A model generated the notes under the pieces. It did not search any database. It was given only the letters and a program-made list of their open reading frames with translations, and was not told the origin of the DNA. This document shows positions 18,566 through 28,615 of a DNA stretch of 64,000 nucleotides, piece after piece. Every line of letters begins with the position of its first letter. The first letter of the stretch is position 1. Made by a program: the position numbers and the translations under genes. The DNA comes from Streptomyces showdoensis (GTDB taxonomy: Bacteria; Actinomycetota; Actinomycetes; Streptomycetales; Streptomycetaceae), in NCBI RefSeq assembly GCF_039535475.1, contig NZ_BAAAXG010000026.1:3591501-3655500 (forward strand), read 5' to 3'.

Positions 18566-19915
18566 CTACAGCCCCGGGATGCGCCCGTTGCGGAAGAGGT
18601 CCACGAAGATCTGGTGGTCGGCCCGCGCCCGCGCGCCGTACGCGTGCGCGAAGTCCACCAGGAGCGCCCCGAAGCCCTCCTCGTCGGCCGCGATGGCCGC
18701 GTCGATGGCCCGCTCCGTGGAGAAGGGCACCAGCGACTGGCCGCTGGAGTCGTCCGCCGCCGCGTGCATGGCCGCCGTGGCCCGCCCGAGGTCGGCCACG
18801 GTCGCCGCGATCTCCTCCGGGTCGTCGATGTCCGACCAGTCCAGGTCCACCGCGTACGGCGAGACCTCGGCGACCAGCTGCCCCGCGCCGTCCAGCTCCG
18901 TCCAGCCGAGCCAGGGGTCGGCGTGCGCCTGGAGGGCCCGCTGGGAGATCACCGTGCGGTGGCCCTCGTGCCGGAAGTACTCCCGTACCGCCGCGTCCGT
19001 CACGTGGCGCGACACCGCCGGCGTCTGCGCCTGCTTCATGTAGATGACGACGTCGTTCTCCAGGGCGTCGCTGTTGCCCTCCAGGAGGATGTTGTACGAG
19101 GGGAGGCCGGCCGAGCCGATGCCGATGCCGCGGCGGCCGACGACGTCCTTCACCCGGTACGAGTCCGGGCGGGCCAGGCTCGACTCCGGCAGGGTCTCCA
19201 GGTAGCCGTCGAAGGCGGCCAGGACCTTGTAGCGGGTGGCGGCGTCCAGCTCGATCGCACCGCCGCCGGAGGCGAAACGGCGTTCGAAGTCGCGGATCTC
19301 CGTCATCGAGTCCAGCAGGCCGAAACGCGTCATCCCGCGCGCGTCCCGCAGGGCGTCGAGGAGCGGGCCGCCGGCCGTGTCCAGCGTGAAGGGCGGGATC
19401 TCGTCGTCCTTGGCGCCGGTCGCGAGCGCGTGGATGCGTTCCCGGTAGGCGGCCGCGTAGATCTGCACCAGCTCGGTGATCTGCGCGTCGCTGAGCGCCT
19501 TGGTGTAGCCCAGCAGCGCCAGGGAGGCGGCGAGCCGCTTGAGGTCCCAGGTGAAGGGGCCGACGTAGGCCTCGTCGAAGTCGTTGACGTTGAAGATCAG
19601 GCGCCCGTTGGCGTCCATGTACGTGCCGAAGTTCTCGGCGTGCAGGTCGCCGTGGATCCACACCCGGCCGGTCCGCTCGTCGAGGTACGGGCCGGCAGGC
19701 ATGCTCCCGCCCACCCGCCCGGCGCTCTCGTGCTCCAGGTCCTTGTAGAACAGGCAGGCCGTGCCCCGGTAGAAGGCGAAGGCGGAGCCGGCCATCTTGC
19801 GGAACTTGACCTTGAAGGCGGCGGGGTCGGCGGCGAGCAGCTCGCCGAAGGCGGTGTCGAAGACGGCGAGGATCTGCTCACCGCGCTCGGTCGCGGTGGG
19901 CTGGGGAACCGACAT
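18566..19915 (-). CDS. DUF2252-family protein (kinase-like fold)
   Basis: 449 aa. It contains WIHGDLHAENFGTYMDANG and FNVNDFDEAYVGPFTWDLKR, which resemble the HGDxHxxN catalytic loop and the DFD metal motif of aminoglycoside-phosphotransferase-like kinases. DUF2252 proteins are widespread in actinobacteria without an assigned substrate. ATG at 19915 was chosen because AGGAGG lies just upstream; the frame extends further but the extra residues look random. It is divergent from dnaE across a 182-nt spacer. Phosphotransfer activity is inferred from the motifs. Confidence 0.85.
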   Translation of the reverse strand: MSVPQPTATERGEQILAVFDTAFGELLAADPAAFKVKFRKMAGSAFAFYRGTACLFYKDLEHESAGRVGGSMPAGPYLDERTGRVWIHGDLHAENFGTYMDANGRLIFNVNDFDEAYVGPFTWDLKRLAASLALLGYTKALSDAQITELVQIYAAAYRERIHALATGAKDDEIPPFTLDTAGGPLLDALRDARGMTRFGLLDSMTEIRDFERRFASGGGAIELDAATRYKVLAAFDGYLETLPESSLARPDSYRVKDVVGRRGIGIGSAGLPSYNILLEGNSDALENDVVIYMKQAQTPAVSRHVTDAAVREYFRHEGHRTVISQRALQAHADPWLGWTELDGAGQLVAEVSPYAVDLDWSDIDDPEEIAATVADLGRATAAMHAAADDSSGQSLVPFSTERAIDAAIAADEEGFGALLVDFAHAYGARARADHQIFVDLFRNGRIPGL

Positions 19916-20050
19916 CGAAGGTGCCTCCTGGTGGGCGATCCGGCACGAAGAGTGGCCGAAAGTGGTGCGTGACAAATGGGGACAGGTGTTCCCTGTCTCC
20001 CAACGCGCGACGGTACCGCCGAGTGCCCCGGTGTTGTCGGTCGGGCGTCG

Positions 20051-20056
20051 TAGACT
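20051..20056 (+). promoter_or_regulatory. Candidate -10 element of dnaE
   Basis: TAGACT fits the Streptomyces vegetative -10 consensus (TAGRRT-like), 41 nt before the dnaE GTG. The -35 is not clear. Confidence 0.35.
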
Positions 20057-20097
20057 TCCACGCTGTCCCCCCAGAAATTCATCGGAGGCATCCCACC

Positions 20098-23000
20098 GTG
20101 ACCCGGCCGCCCTTCACGCACCTCCACGTCCACACCCAGTACTCCCTGCTGGACGGTGCCGCGCGGCTGAAGGACATGTTCAACGCGTGCAACGAGATGG
20201 GCATGACCCATATCGCCATGTCCGACCACGGCAACCTGCACGGGGCCTACGACTTCTTCCACAGCGCCAAGAAGGCCGGCGTGACGCCGATCATCGGCAT
20301 CGAGGCCTACGTGGCCCCGGAGTCCCGGCGCAACAAGCGGAAGATCCAGTGGGGCCAGCCGCACCAGAAGCGGGACGACGTCTCCGGTTCCGGCGGTTAC
20401 ACCCACAAGACCATCTGGGCGGCGAACGCCACCGGACTGCACAACCTCTTCCGGCTCTCCTCCGACGCGTACGCCGAGGGCTGGCTGCAGAAGTGGCCGC
20501 GGATGGACAAGGAGACCATCGCGCAGTGGTCGGAGGGCCTGATCGCCTCCACCGGCTGCCCCTCCGGCGAGCTGCAGACCCGGCTGCGCCTCGGCCAGTT
20601 CGACGAGGCCCTGAAGGCCGCCTCCGACTACCAGGACATCTTCGGCAAGGACCGGTACTTCCTGGAGCTGATGGACCACGGCATCGAGATCGAGCGCCGG
20701 GTCCGCGACGGGCTCCTGGAGATCGGCAAGAAGCTCGGCATCCCGCCGCTGGTCACCAACGACTCGCACTACACCTACGCGCACGAGGCCACCGCCCACG
20801 ACGCCCTGCTGTGCATCCAGACCGGCAAGAACCTCTCGGACCCGGACCGCTTCAAGTTCGACGGCACCGGCTACTACCTGAAGTCCACCGACGAGATGTA
20901 CGCGGTCGACTCCTCGGACGCCTGGCAGGAGGGGTGCCGCAACACCCTCCTGGTCGCCGAGCAGGTCGACACCGCCGGCATGTTCGAGGCCAAGAACCTC
21001 ATGCCGAAGTTCGACATCCCGGAGGGCTACACCGAGGTCACCTGGTTCCGCGCGGAGACCATGAGGGGCATGCACCGCCGCTTCCCCGGCGGCATCCCCG
21101 AGGACCGCATGAAGCAGGTCGAGTACGAGATGGACACCATCATCTCGATGGGCTTCCCGGGCTACTTCCTCGTCGTCGCCGACTTCATCATGTGGGCCAA
21201 GAGCCAGGGCATCGCCGTGGGCCCCGGCCGAGGCTCCGCGGCGGGCTCGATCGTCGCGTACGCCATGGGCATCACCGACCTCGACCCCATCCCGCACGGA
21301 CTGATCTTCGAGCGCTTCCTCAACCCCGAGCGCATCTCGATGCCCGATGTCGACATCGACTTCGACGAGCGTCGGCGCGTCGAGGTGATCCGGTACGTGA
21401 CCGAGAAGTACGGCGCCGACAAGGTCGCCATGATCGGCACCTACGGCAAGATCAAGGCCAAGAACGCGATCAAGGACTCCGCCCGCGTCCTCGGCTACCC
21501 CTACGCGATGGGCGACCGGCTCACCAAGGCCATGCCCGCCGACGTCCTCGGCAAGGGCATCGACCTCGACGGCATCACCAACCCCAGCCACCCGCGCTAC
21601 AGCGAGGCCGGCGAGATCCGGGGGATGTACGAGAACGAGCCGGACGTCAAGAAGGTCATCGACACCGCCAAGGGCGTCGAGGGCCTGGTCCGGCAGATGG
21701 GCGTGCACGCCGCCGGCGTGATCATGTCCAGCGAGCCCATCGTCGACCACGCCCCGATCTGGGTGCGGCACACCGACGGCGTCACCATCACGCAGTGGGA
21801 CTACCCGCAGTGCGAGTCGCTCGGCCTGCTGAAGATGGACTTCCTCGGCCTGCGCAACCTCACGATCATGGACGACGCCGTCAAGATGGTGAAGGCCAAC
21901 AAGGGGATCGAGCTCGACCTCCTGGCCCTGCCGCTCGACGACCCCAAGACCTTCGAGCTGCTCCAGCGCGGCGACACCCTCGGCGTCTTCCAGTTCGACG
22001 GCGGGCCCATGCGGTCCCTGCTGCGCCTGATGAAGCCCGACAACTTCGAAGACATCTCCGCCGTGTCCGCGCTCTACCGCCCGGGCCCGATGGGCATGAA
22101 CTCGCACACGAACTACGCCCTGCGCAAGAACAAGCAGCAGGAGATCACCCCGATCCACCCCGAGCTGGAGCAGCCGCTCGAAGAGGTGCTCGCGGTCACC
22201 TACGGCCTGATCGTCTACCAGGAGCAGGTGCAGAAGGCCGCCCAGATCATCGCCGGCTACTCGCTCGGCGAGGCCGACATCCTCCGCCGCGTCATGGGCA
22301 AGAAGAAGCCCGACGAGCTGGCGAAGAACTTCACCATCTTCCAGGCCGGCGCCCAGAAGAACGGCTACAGCGACGAGGCCATCCAGGCCCTGTGGGACGT
22401 GCTGGTCCCCTTCGCCGGCTACGCCTTCAACAAGGCGCACTCCGCCGCGTACGGACTGGTCTCCTACTGGACCGCCTACCTCAAGGCGAACTACCCGGCC
22501 GAGTACATGGCGGGCCTGCTCACCTCGGTCAAGGACGACAAGGACAAGTCCGCCGTCTACCTGAACGAGTGCCGTCGCATGGGCATCAAGGTGCTCCCGC
22601 CGAACGTCAACGAGTCCGAGTCGAACTTCGCCGCCCAGGGCGACGACGTGATCCTCTTCGGCCTCACCGCCGTCCGCAACGTCGGCTCCAACGTCGTCGA
22701 GTCGATCATCAAGACGCGGAAGAGCAAGGGGAAGTACTCCTCGTTCCCCGACTTCCTCGACAAGGTCGAGGCCGTGGTCTGCAACAAGCGGACCATCGAG
22801 TCGCTGATCAAGGCCGGCGCCTTCGACACCATGGGCCACACCCGCAAGGGCCTCGTCGCCCAGCACGAGCCCATGATCGACACCGTGGTCGCCGTCAAGC
22901 GCAAGGAGGCCGAGGGGCAGTTCGACCTCTTCGGCGGCATGGGCGAGGAGGACAGCGACGAGCCCGGCTTCGGCCTCGACGTCGAGTTCTCCGACGTCGA

Positions 23001-23637
23001 GTGGGAGAAGGCCTACCTGCTCGCCCAGGAGCGCGAGATGCTCGGCCTGTACGTCTCCGACCACCCGCTCTTCGGTCTCGAGCACGTGCTGTCGGACAAG
23101 ACCGACGCCGGCATCTCCCAGCTCACCGGCGGCGAGCACGCCGACGGCGCCGTGGTCACCATCGGCGGCATCATCTCCGGCCTCCAGCGCAAGATGACCA
23201 AGCAGGGCAACGCCTGGGCCATCGCCACCGTCGAGGACCTGGCCGGCTCCATCGAGTGCATGTTCTTCCCGGCCACCTACCAGCTGGTCTCCACCCAGCT
23301 CGTCGAGGACACGGTGGTCTTCGTCAAGGGCCGGCTCGACAAGCGCGAGGACATCCCCCGTCTGGTCGCCATGGAGCTGATGGTCCCCGACCTCTCCAAC
23401 GCCGGGACCAACGCGCCGGTGATCCTCACCATCCCCACGGTCAAGGTCACCCCGCCGATGGTCAGCCGCCTCGGCGAGATCCTCAAGCACCACCGCGGCA
23501 ACACCGAGGTCCGCATCAGGCTCCAGGGGCCGCGCTCCACCACCGTGCTCCGGCTCGACCGGCACCGGGTCCAGCCCGACCCGGCGCTCTTCGGCGACCT
23601 GAAGGTGCTGCTCGGACCCTCCTGCCTGGCCGGCTAG
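20098..23637 (+). CDS. dnaE: DNA polymerase III alpha subunit (DnaE1)
   Basis: Replicative C-family polymerase, 1179 aa. Domains in order are the PHP domain (FTHLHVHTQYSLLDG, HIAMSDHGNLHG), the palm with GPGRGSAAGSIVAYAMGITD and catalytic aspartates in PDVDIDFDE (Asp419 and Asp421), the fingers (KMDFLGLRNLTIMDDAV, FQFDGGPMRSLLRLM), the helix-hairpin-helix region (YSSFPDFLDKVEAVVCNKRT), a beta-clamp-binding region (GQFDLFGG) and a C-terminal OB fold (VTIGGIISGLQRKMTKQGNA). The GTG has CGGAGG 9 nt upstream. Full-length with no disruption. Confidence 0.97.
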   Translation: MTRPPFTHLHVHTQYSLLDGAARLKDMFNACNEMGMTHIAMSDHGNLHGAYDFFHSAKKAGVTPIIGIEAYVAPESRRNKRKIQWGQPHQKRDDVSGSGGYTHKTIWAANATGLHNLFRLSSDAYAEGWLQKWPRMDKETIAQWSEGLIASTGCPSGELQTRLRLGQFDEALKAASDYQDIFGKDRYFLELMDHGIEIERRVRDGLLEIGKKLGIPPLVTNDSHYTYAHEATAHDALLCIQTGKNLSDPDRFKFDGTGYYLKSTDEMYAVDSSDAWQEGCRNTLLVAEQVDTAGMFEAKNLMPKFDIPEGYTEVTWFRAETMRGMHRRFPGGIPEDRMKQVEYEMDTIISMGFPGYFLVVADFIMWAKSQGIAVGPGRGSAAGSIVAYAMGITDLDPIPHGLIFERFLNPERISMPDVDIDFDERRRVEVIRYVTEKYGADKVAMIGTYGKIKAKNAIKDSARVLGYPYAMGDRLTKAMPADVLGKGIDLDGITNPSHPRYSEAGEIRGMYENEPDVKKVIDTAKGVEGLVRQMGVHAAGVIMSSEPIVDHAPIWVRHTDGVTITQWDYPQCESLGLLKMDFLGLRNLTIMDDAVKMVKANKGIELDLLALPLDDPKTFELLQRGDTLGVFQFDGGPMRSLLRLMKPDNFEDISAVSALYRPGPMGMNSHTNYALRKNKQQEITPIHPELEQPLEEVLAVTYGLIVYQEQVQKAAQIIAGYSLGEADILRRVMGKKKPDELAKNFTIFQAGAQKNGYSDEAIQALWDVLVPFAGYAFNKAHSAAYGLVSYWTAYLKANYPAEYMAGLLTSVKDDKDKSAVYLNECRRMGIKVLPPNVNESESNFAAQGDDVILFGLTAVRNVGSNVVESIIKTRKSKGKYSSFPDFLDKVEAVVCNKRTIESLIKAGAFDTMGHTRKGLVAQHEPMIDTVVAVKRKEAEGQFDLFGGMGEEDSDEPGFGLDVEFSDVEWEKAYLLAQEREMLGLYVSDHPLFGLEHVLSDKTDAGISQLTGGEHADGAVVTIGGIISGLQRKMTKQGNAWAIATVEDLAGSIECMFFPATYQLVSTQLVEDTVVFVKGRLDKREDIPRLVAMELMVPDLSNAGTNAPVILTIPTVKVTPPMVSRLGEILKHHRGNTEVRIRLQGPRSTTVLRLDRHRVQPDPALFGDLKVLLGPSCLAG

Positions 23638-23665
23638 GCGCCTGCCGCACAGGCCGCACACGCGC

Positions 23666-23699
23666 AAGGGGCGCGCCCGTCGTCACGGGCGCGCCCCTT
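23666..23699. terminator. Terminator after dnaE
   Basis: Perfect 15-bp stem (23666-23680 with 23685-23699), CGTC loop and a TTT end. The minus-strand small gene converges on it, so it may serve both. Confidence 0.85.
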
Positions 23700-23712
23700 T
23701 GCCGTGGATCCG

Positions 23713-23886
23713 TCAGTTGTGCCCGAAGCGCTTCTGACGGCCCTTGCGTGCCATGTCACCAGGCGTGACCTGGGTGGCGCGCTGCTCGGCCTGGGATTCC
23801 ATCGCGGTCGCCTGCGCCTGCTGCTGGCCGCGCTCGGCCTGCGAGCCACGCTGCTGACTGCGGTCCTGCTTTCGGTTCTTGGCCAT
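23713..23886 (-). CDS. 57-aa Gln/Arg-rich small protein
   Basis: Very short gene coding for a hydrophilic, disordered-looking protein: it starts MAKNRKQDRSQQRGSQAERG, has a Gln/Ala-rich middle (QQQAQATAMESQAEQRATQV) and ends KGRQKRFGHN. A strong GAGGAGG lies 11 nt before the ATG, and it sits between the dnaE terminator and a divergent NYN gene. I recall similar KRFGHN-ending proteins as common in Streptomyces, with no function assigned. The high positive charge would allow nucleic-acid binding, but that is only inference. Confidence 0.8.
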   Translation of the reverse strand: MAKNRKQDRSQQRGSQAERGQQQAQATAMESQAEQRATQVTPGDMARKGRQKRFGHN

Positions 23887-24112
23887 GGGGATGATGCCTC
23901 CTCAAGGGGGTCTGGGGGCCAGGGCCGCTGTCAGACTCACATACGCCAGGAACCGCCGCATTTTGGATCATTACGGACGGTAATCGGGGTCTCCGAGTGA
24001 GATCCGCCACGCCGATGATCCAGTTCCGGACCTCTACGCCAGCGCCGTCGGGCAGACTCGGAGCAACCTTGAGCACTTCCGATCCCGAGGTTCCCGAAAG
24101 AGGGTGGAACAC

Positions 24113-25453
24113 GTGGACCGCTGCGTCGTCCTGGTGGACGCCGGCTATCTGCTGGGCGCCGCCGCCAGCCTCCTCGCCGGGGAGCCGGCCCGCTCACGGA
24201 TCACGGTCGACCACGCCGCGCTCATCCGGCAGCTGCGCGACCGCGCCGAGGCCGACACCGAGCAGCCGCTGCTGCGGATCTACTGGTTCGACGGCGCGCC
24301 CGACCGGGTGCCCCAGCCCGAGCACCGCAGACTGCGCGTCATGCCCCGGGTCACCGTCCGGCTCGGCGCCCTGACCCGCAGCGACGGGCGCTGGGCGCAG
24401 AAGGGCGTCGACGCGGCCATGCACACCGAGCTCACCGAACTCGCCAGGAACCGCGCCTGTTCCGACATCGTCCTCGTCACCGGCGACGGCGACCTGCTGC
24501 CCGGACTGATGTCCGCCAAGGAACACGGGGTCGCCGTCCACCTCTGGGCCGTCCAGGCCGCCGACGGCGACTACAACCAGTCGGAGGACCTCGTCGCCGA
24601 GGCCGACGAACGCCGGGTCCTCGACCGGGCCTGGATCACCCGGGCCGTCCGCGCCAAGGACCTCAGCGGCCTCTGCGCCCCGCCTCCCGTGCCCCGCCCC
24701 GAGATCGCCGCCATCCTCTCCGCCCCGCTGCCCGAGTCCGCGCTCGCCGCCTCCGCCGAACGCGCCGCCGCCGAACGGGCCTCCGTCGAACGCGCGGCCG
24801 CGGCCGCGCACAACGGGGCCGCGCACAACGGGGCCGCGCACGAGGGGGCCGCCCACGGCGGGGCCGCGCGTGCCGAGGCCGGCGCCGCCGCGGACACCGA
24901 GGCCGTCAACGGCGCCGCCATCCCCGCGCCCGCCTCCGCCAAGGCCGTCCCCACCCCCAAGGACCTCGCCGCCCTGCGCGGGCCGGCCGCCCCCACCGCC
25001 CCGCACCCGGCCGCCACCCTGCGCTGGTCCTCCGACAGGGGATGGATCGACCGGCCCGCCGCCCCCCTCGGCGAACCCGCCGAGACCGCCTCCCTGCCCA
25101 CCCTCGCCCAGCTCACCAGCGCCGAGCAGCGCTGGGCCGACCGCGAGGAGGACATCACCACCGTCGGCGGCGACCCCTACGAGGTCGGCCAGGTCTTCGC
25201 CCGCCGCTGGCTCGACCGGCTCCCCGAATCCGGCCACGTCCAGAAGCTCGCCGCCATGTACCCGCGCATCCCGCACCGCATCGACGGCGAACTCCTCCGC
25301 TACGCCGCCCGCTTCGGCCTCCTCGCCCACAAGGACGACCAGATCGACGAGCACGACCGCTACGCGATCCGGGCCGGCTTCTGGCGCGAGATCGACGTCC
25401 ACGCCGCCGCACAACACGCCCCCGCGCCCGAGGAGAGCCGGGGGACCCCGTAG
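24113..25453 (+). CDS. NYN (PIN-like) domain protein, putative RNase
   Basis: 446 aa from this start. The N-terminal 170 residues form a NYN/LabA-like domain of the PIN nuclease superfamily, with acidic residues in CVVLVDAGYLL, QKGVDAAMHTEL and SDIVLVTGDGDLLPG that would bind the catalytic metal. A low-complexity Ala-rich middle (about 225-310) includes four 5-residue repeats, and a C-terminal domain of about 100 residues (SAEQRWADREEDITTVGGDP, RRWLDRLPESGHVQKL) may be a nucleic-acid-binding module. GTG at 24113 is preferred because AGAGGGTGG stands 7 nt upstream; GTG at 24104 overlaps that site. Confidence 0.85.
   Translation: MDRCVVLVDAGYLLGAAASLLAGEPARSRITVDHAALIRQLRDRAEADTEQPLLRIYWFDGAPDRVPQPEHRRLRVMPRVTVRLGALTRSDGRWAQKGVDAAMHTELTELARNRACSDIVLVTGDGDLLPGLMSAKEHGVAVHLWAVQAADGDYNQSEDLVAEADERRVLDRAWITRAVRAKDLSGLCAPPPVPRPEIAAILSAPLPESALAASAERAAAERASVERAAAAAHNGAAHNGAAHEGAAHGGAARAEAGAAADTEAVNGAAIPAPASAKAVPTPKDLAALRGPAAPTAPHPAATLRWSSDRGWIDRPAAPLGEPAETASLPTLAQLTSAEQRWADREEDITTVGGDPYEVGQVFARRWLDRLPESGHVQKLAAMYPRIPHRIDGELLRYAARFGLLAHKDDQIDEHDRYAIRAGFWREIDVHAAAQHAPAPEESRGTP
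24806..24865 (+). repeat. Four 15-bp tandem repeats inside the NYN gene
   Basis: GCGCACAACGGGGCC occurs twice exactly (24806-24820, 24821-24835), then twice with changes (24836-24850, 24851-24865), encoding A-H-N/E/G-G-A units in the Ala-rich linker. Confidence 0.8.
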
Positions 25454-25464
25454 GCTCATCCCTC

Positions 25465-26445
<981 letters not shown>

Positions 26446-26551
26446 AGCGTTCGTCGCATACCGTGGCGCGTCCGCCGGCACTCGATTCCTCGCCGTCGGT
26501 CGTGTGCCTGTTCGCGGTCGTGTACCTGTCGTCCGTCAGGAGCTGTACGAG

Positions 26552-27385
26552 TTGAGCACCCTGCCCGCGGAGGCCCTGCCCGCCGCCGCCCTCGGCGACC
26601 GCCCGGCCGGGGACGTGGACGACCACGTCGCCGCCCCCCTCGCCCCCCGCGCCCGACTGCTGCCCTCGCTCGCCGCCGTCTACCGCGCGCAGCTCTCGCG
26701 CGCCCGGGTCTCCCGGATCCCGCTGCTCTTCGTCGCGACCTTCCAGTCGATCGGGATCATGGTCCTGATGCGGGGGGTCGTGGACGGCGGCTCGGAGGCG
26801 CGGGCCGTGGTGGCCGGCTCCGCCGTCCTCGTCGTGGCCTTCGTCGCGCTCAACCTGCTCGCCCAGTACTTCGGGCAGCTGCGGGCCGGCGGCGGGCTCG
26901 ACCACTACGCGACCCTGCCCGTGCCGCCCGCCGCCGTGGTGCTCGGCGCGGCCGGCGCCTATGCCTCCTTCACCGTGCCCGGGACCGTCGTGACCGCCGT
27001 GGCCGGTTCCCTGCTGTTCGGGCTGCCCCTCGGGCACCTGTGGATCCTGGTCGCCGTCGTGCCGCTCTCCGGCGCCGCCCTCGCCGGGCTCGGCGCCGCG
27101 CTGGGGCTGCTCGCGCCCCGGCCGGAACTGGCCACCCTGCTCGGTCAGCTGGGCATGTCGGCGGCCCTGCTGCTCGGCGTGCTGCCGCCCGAGCGGCTGC
27201 CCGGGCCCATCGGCTGGGCGCGGGACCTGCTGCCCTCCACGTACGGGGTGGAGGCCCTGGCCCGCACCTTCGACGCGCGGCCGGACTGGGCCGCCGTCTG
27301 TCTCGACCTCGCGGTCTGCGGGGCCGTCGGTCTCGTCTCGCTCGCCGTCGCCACCTGGGCGTACCGTCGGGCGGCGGTCCGCTGA
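26552..27385 (+). CDS. ABC-2-type transporter permease
   Basis: 277-aa membrane protein with six hydrophobic segments between about residue 60 and the C-terminus ([116 protein letters not shown]), the layout of ABC-2 permeases. The frame is open from 26504, but the TTG at 26552 (ttg agc acc) has AGGAG 9 nt upstream and is the best start; this is uncertain. It should form the exporter with the ATPase encoded just upstream. Confidence 0.82.
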   Translation: MSTLPAEALPAAALGDRPAGDVDDHVAAPLAPRARLLPSLAAVYRAQLSRARVSRIPLLFVATFQSIGIMVLMRGVVDGGSEARAVVAGSAVLVVAFVALNLLAQYFGQLRAGGGLDHYATLPVPPAAVVLGAAGAYASFTVPGTVVTAVAGSLLFGLPLGHLWILVAVVPLSGAALAGLGAALGLLAPRPELATLLGQLGMSAALLLGVLPPERLPGPIGWARDLLPSTYGVEALARTFDARPDWAAVCLDLAVCGAVGLVSLAVATWAYRRAAVR

Positions 27386-27419
27386 GGCGGCGCACAGCCG
27401 CACCTGGCACGATGGCGTC

Positions 27420-28043
27420 GTGACCGCACCTCTGACTCCGCCCCACCAGCCGCCGAACGACTCCCACTGGCCCTCGCCCTATCCCGCGCAGGCCGAACCG
27501 GACGGCGCCCCGAGCACCGGCACCGAGCTGCGGCAGGCCGCCGTGGTGGCCGCCGGCTCCGGGGTCGCGGGGGTCCTGCTCGGACTGCTCTGGCTGTGGC
27601 TCGCGCCGCGGGTCACCCTGATCTCCGACGGCAAGGCGGTCTTCCTGCGCAACAGCGAGGGGGAGGCGGCCATCGGCATGGACGGGACGTTCGTCCTGCT
27701 CGCGCTCGGGTTCGGCGCCGTCGCCGCCGGGATCGTCTTTCTCGTTCACCGGTACGGGGGGATCGCGCTCGTGCTCGGGCTCGCCCTCGGCGGCGTGCTC
27801 GGGTCGCTGCTCGCCTGGGGCGTGGGGGTCTGGCTCGGGCCCGAGCGCGATGTCGTCGCCCACGCCAAGGCGGTCGGACCCAACGTCGACTTCCAGGCGC
27901 CGCTCGAACTCAACATGGCGGCCGCGGCCATGCTGGCCTGGCCCATCGCCGCGATGATCGTGCACCTCGCGCTGACCGCGCTCTTCGGGCCTCGTGATCC
28001 CGAGCCCGAGGACGAGGCCTGGCCGCCGTTGCCCACGGCCTGA
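27420..28043 (+). CDS. Four-TM membrane protein, possibly DUF2567
   Basis: 207 aa: a Pro-rich cytoplasmic N-terminus (about 35 residues), then four membrane spans, with a loop RVTLISDGKAVFLRNSEGEA between the first two, GPERDVVAHAKAVGPNVDFQ before the last and an acidic Pro-rich end. I think it belongs to DUF2567 of actinobacteria, but that name is from memory. The GTG at 27420 lies 6 nt after CACGAT (27408-27413) and has no Shine-Dalgarno. It converges with the minus-strand deacylase gene. Confidence 0.75.
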   Translation: MTAPLTPPHQPPNDSHWPSPYPAQAEPDGAPSTGTELRQAAVVAAGSGVAGVLLGLLWLWLAPRVTLISDGKAVFLRNSEGEAAIGMDGTFVLLALGFGAVAAGIVFLVHRYGGIALVLGLALGGVLGSLLAWGVGVWLGPERDVVAHAKAVGPNVDFQAPLELNMAAAAMLAWPIAAMIVHLALTALFGPRDPEPEDEAWPPLPTA

Positions 28044-28103
28044 GGCCGGCCTTTCCGTGCCGTGTGCGCCCTCCTCGGCGCCCGCTCCCGTCTCTGTTCG
28101 GCC

Positions 28104-28604
28104 TCAGGCTCTGCCGATGGGGGCCAGGACCGCGTTCGTGAGGGTCGCCAGGTCCTGGGGGGACAGCTCCACCTCCAGGCCCCTGCGGCCCGCCGAGACG
28201 CAGATCGTGGTGTGCTCCTCGGCCGAGCTGTCCAGGACCGTGCGCAGGCGCTTGCGCTGGCCCAGCGGGGAGATGCCGCCGCGGACGTAGCCGGTCGTGC
28301 GCTCGGCCGCCGCCGGGTCCGCCATCGTCGCCCGCTTGCCGCCCACCGCCGAGGCCAGCGCCTTCAGGTCCAGCTGGCCCGCCACGGGGACCACCGCCAC
28401 CGTCAGCTCGCCGTCCACGTCCGCGACCAGGGTCTTGAAGACCCGGGTGGGCGAGACGCCCATCGCGTTCGCCGCCTCCTCGCCGTACGACGGGGTCGCC
28501 GGGTCGTGCTCGTAGGAGTGGAGGGTGTGGGGGGTGTTCGCGGCCGTCAGGGCCACCGTGGCCGGGGTGCCGCCGGTGTTCTTCTTCTGCTGCTTCTTCG
28601 CCAC
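28104..28604 (-). CDS. ybaK: Cys-tRNA(Pro)/aminoacyl-tRNA deacylase, YbaK/EbsC family
   Basis: 166-aa trans-editing enzyme that hydrolyses mischarged tRNAs, by family Cys-tRNA-Pro. Seen are GVSPTRVFKTLVADVDGEL with the conserved lysine, VVPVAGQLDLKALASAVGGK, and GYVRGGISPLGQRKRLRTVL, the glycine-rich substrate loop of YbaK proteins. A short Lys-rich leader (AKKQQKKNTGG) starts at the GTG at 28604, preceded by GGGAG. It follows the LON-domain gene by 11 nt, so the two form an operon. Confidence 0.9.
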   Translation of the reverse strand: MAKKQQKKNTGGTPATVALTAANTPHTLHSYEHDPATPSYGEEAANAMGVSPTRVFKTLVADVDGELTVAVVPVAGQLDLKALASAVGGKRATMADPAAAERTTGYVRGGISPLGQRKRLRTVLDSSAEEHTTICVSAGRRGLEVELSPQDLATLTNAVLAPIGRA

Positions 28605-28615
28605 GGGGGCTCCCG

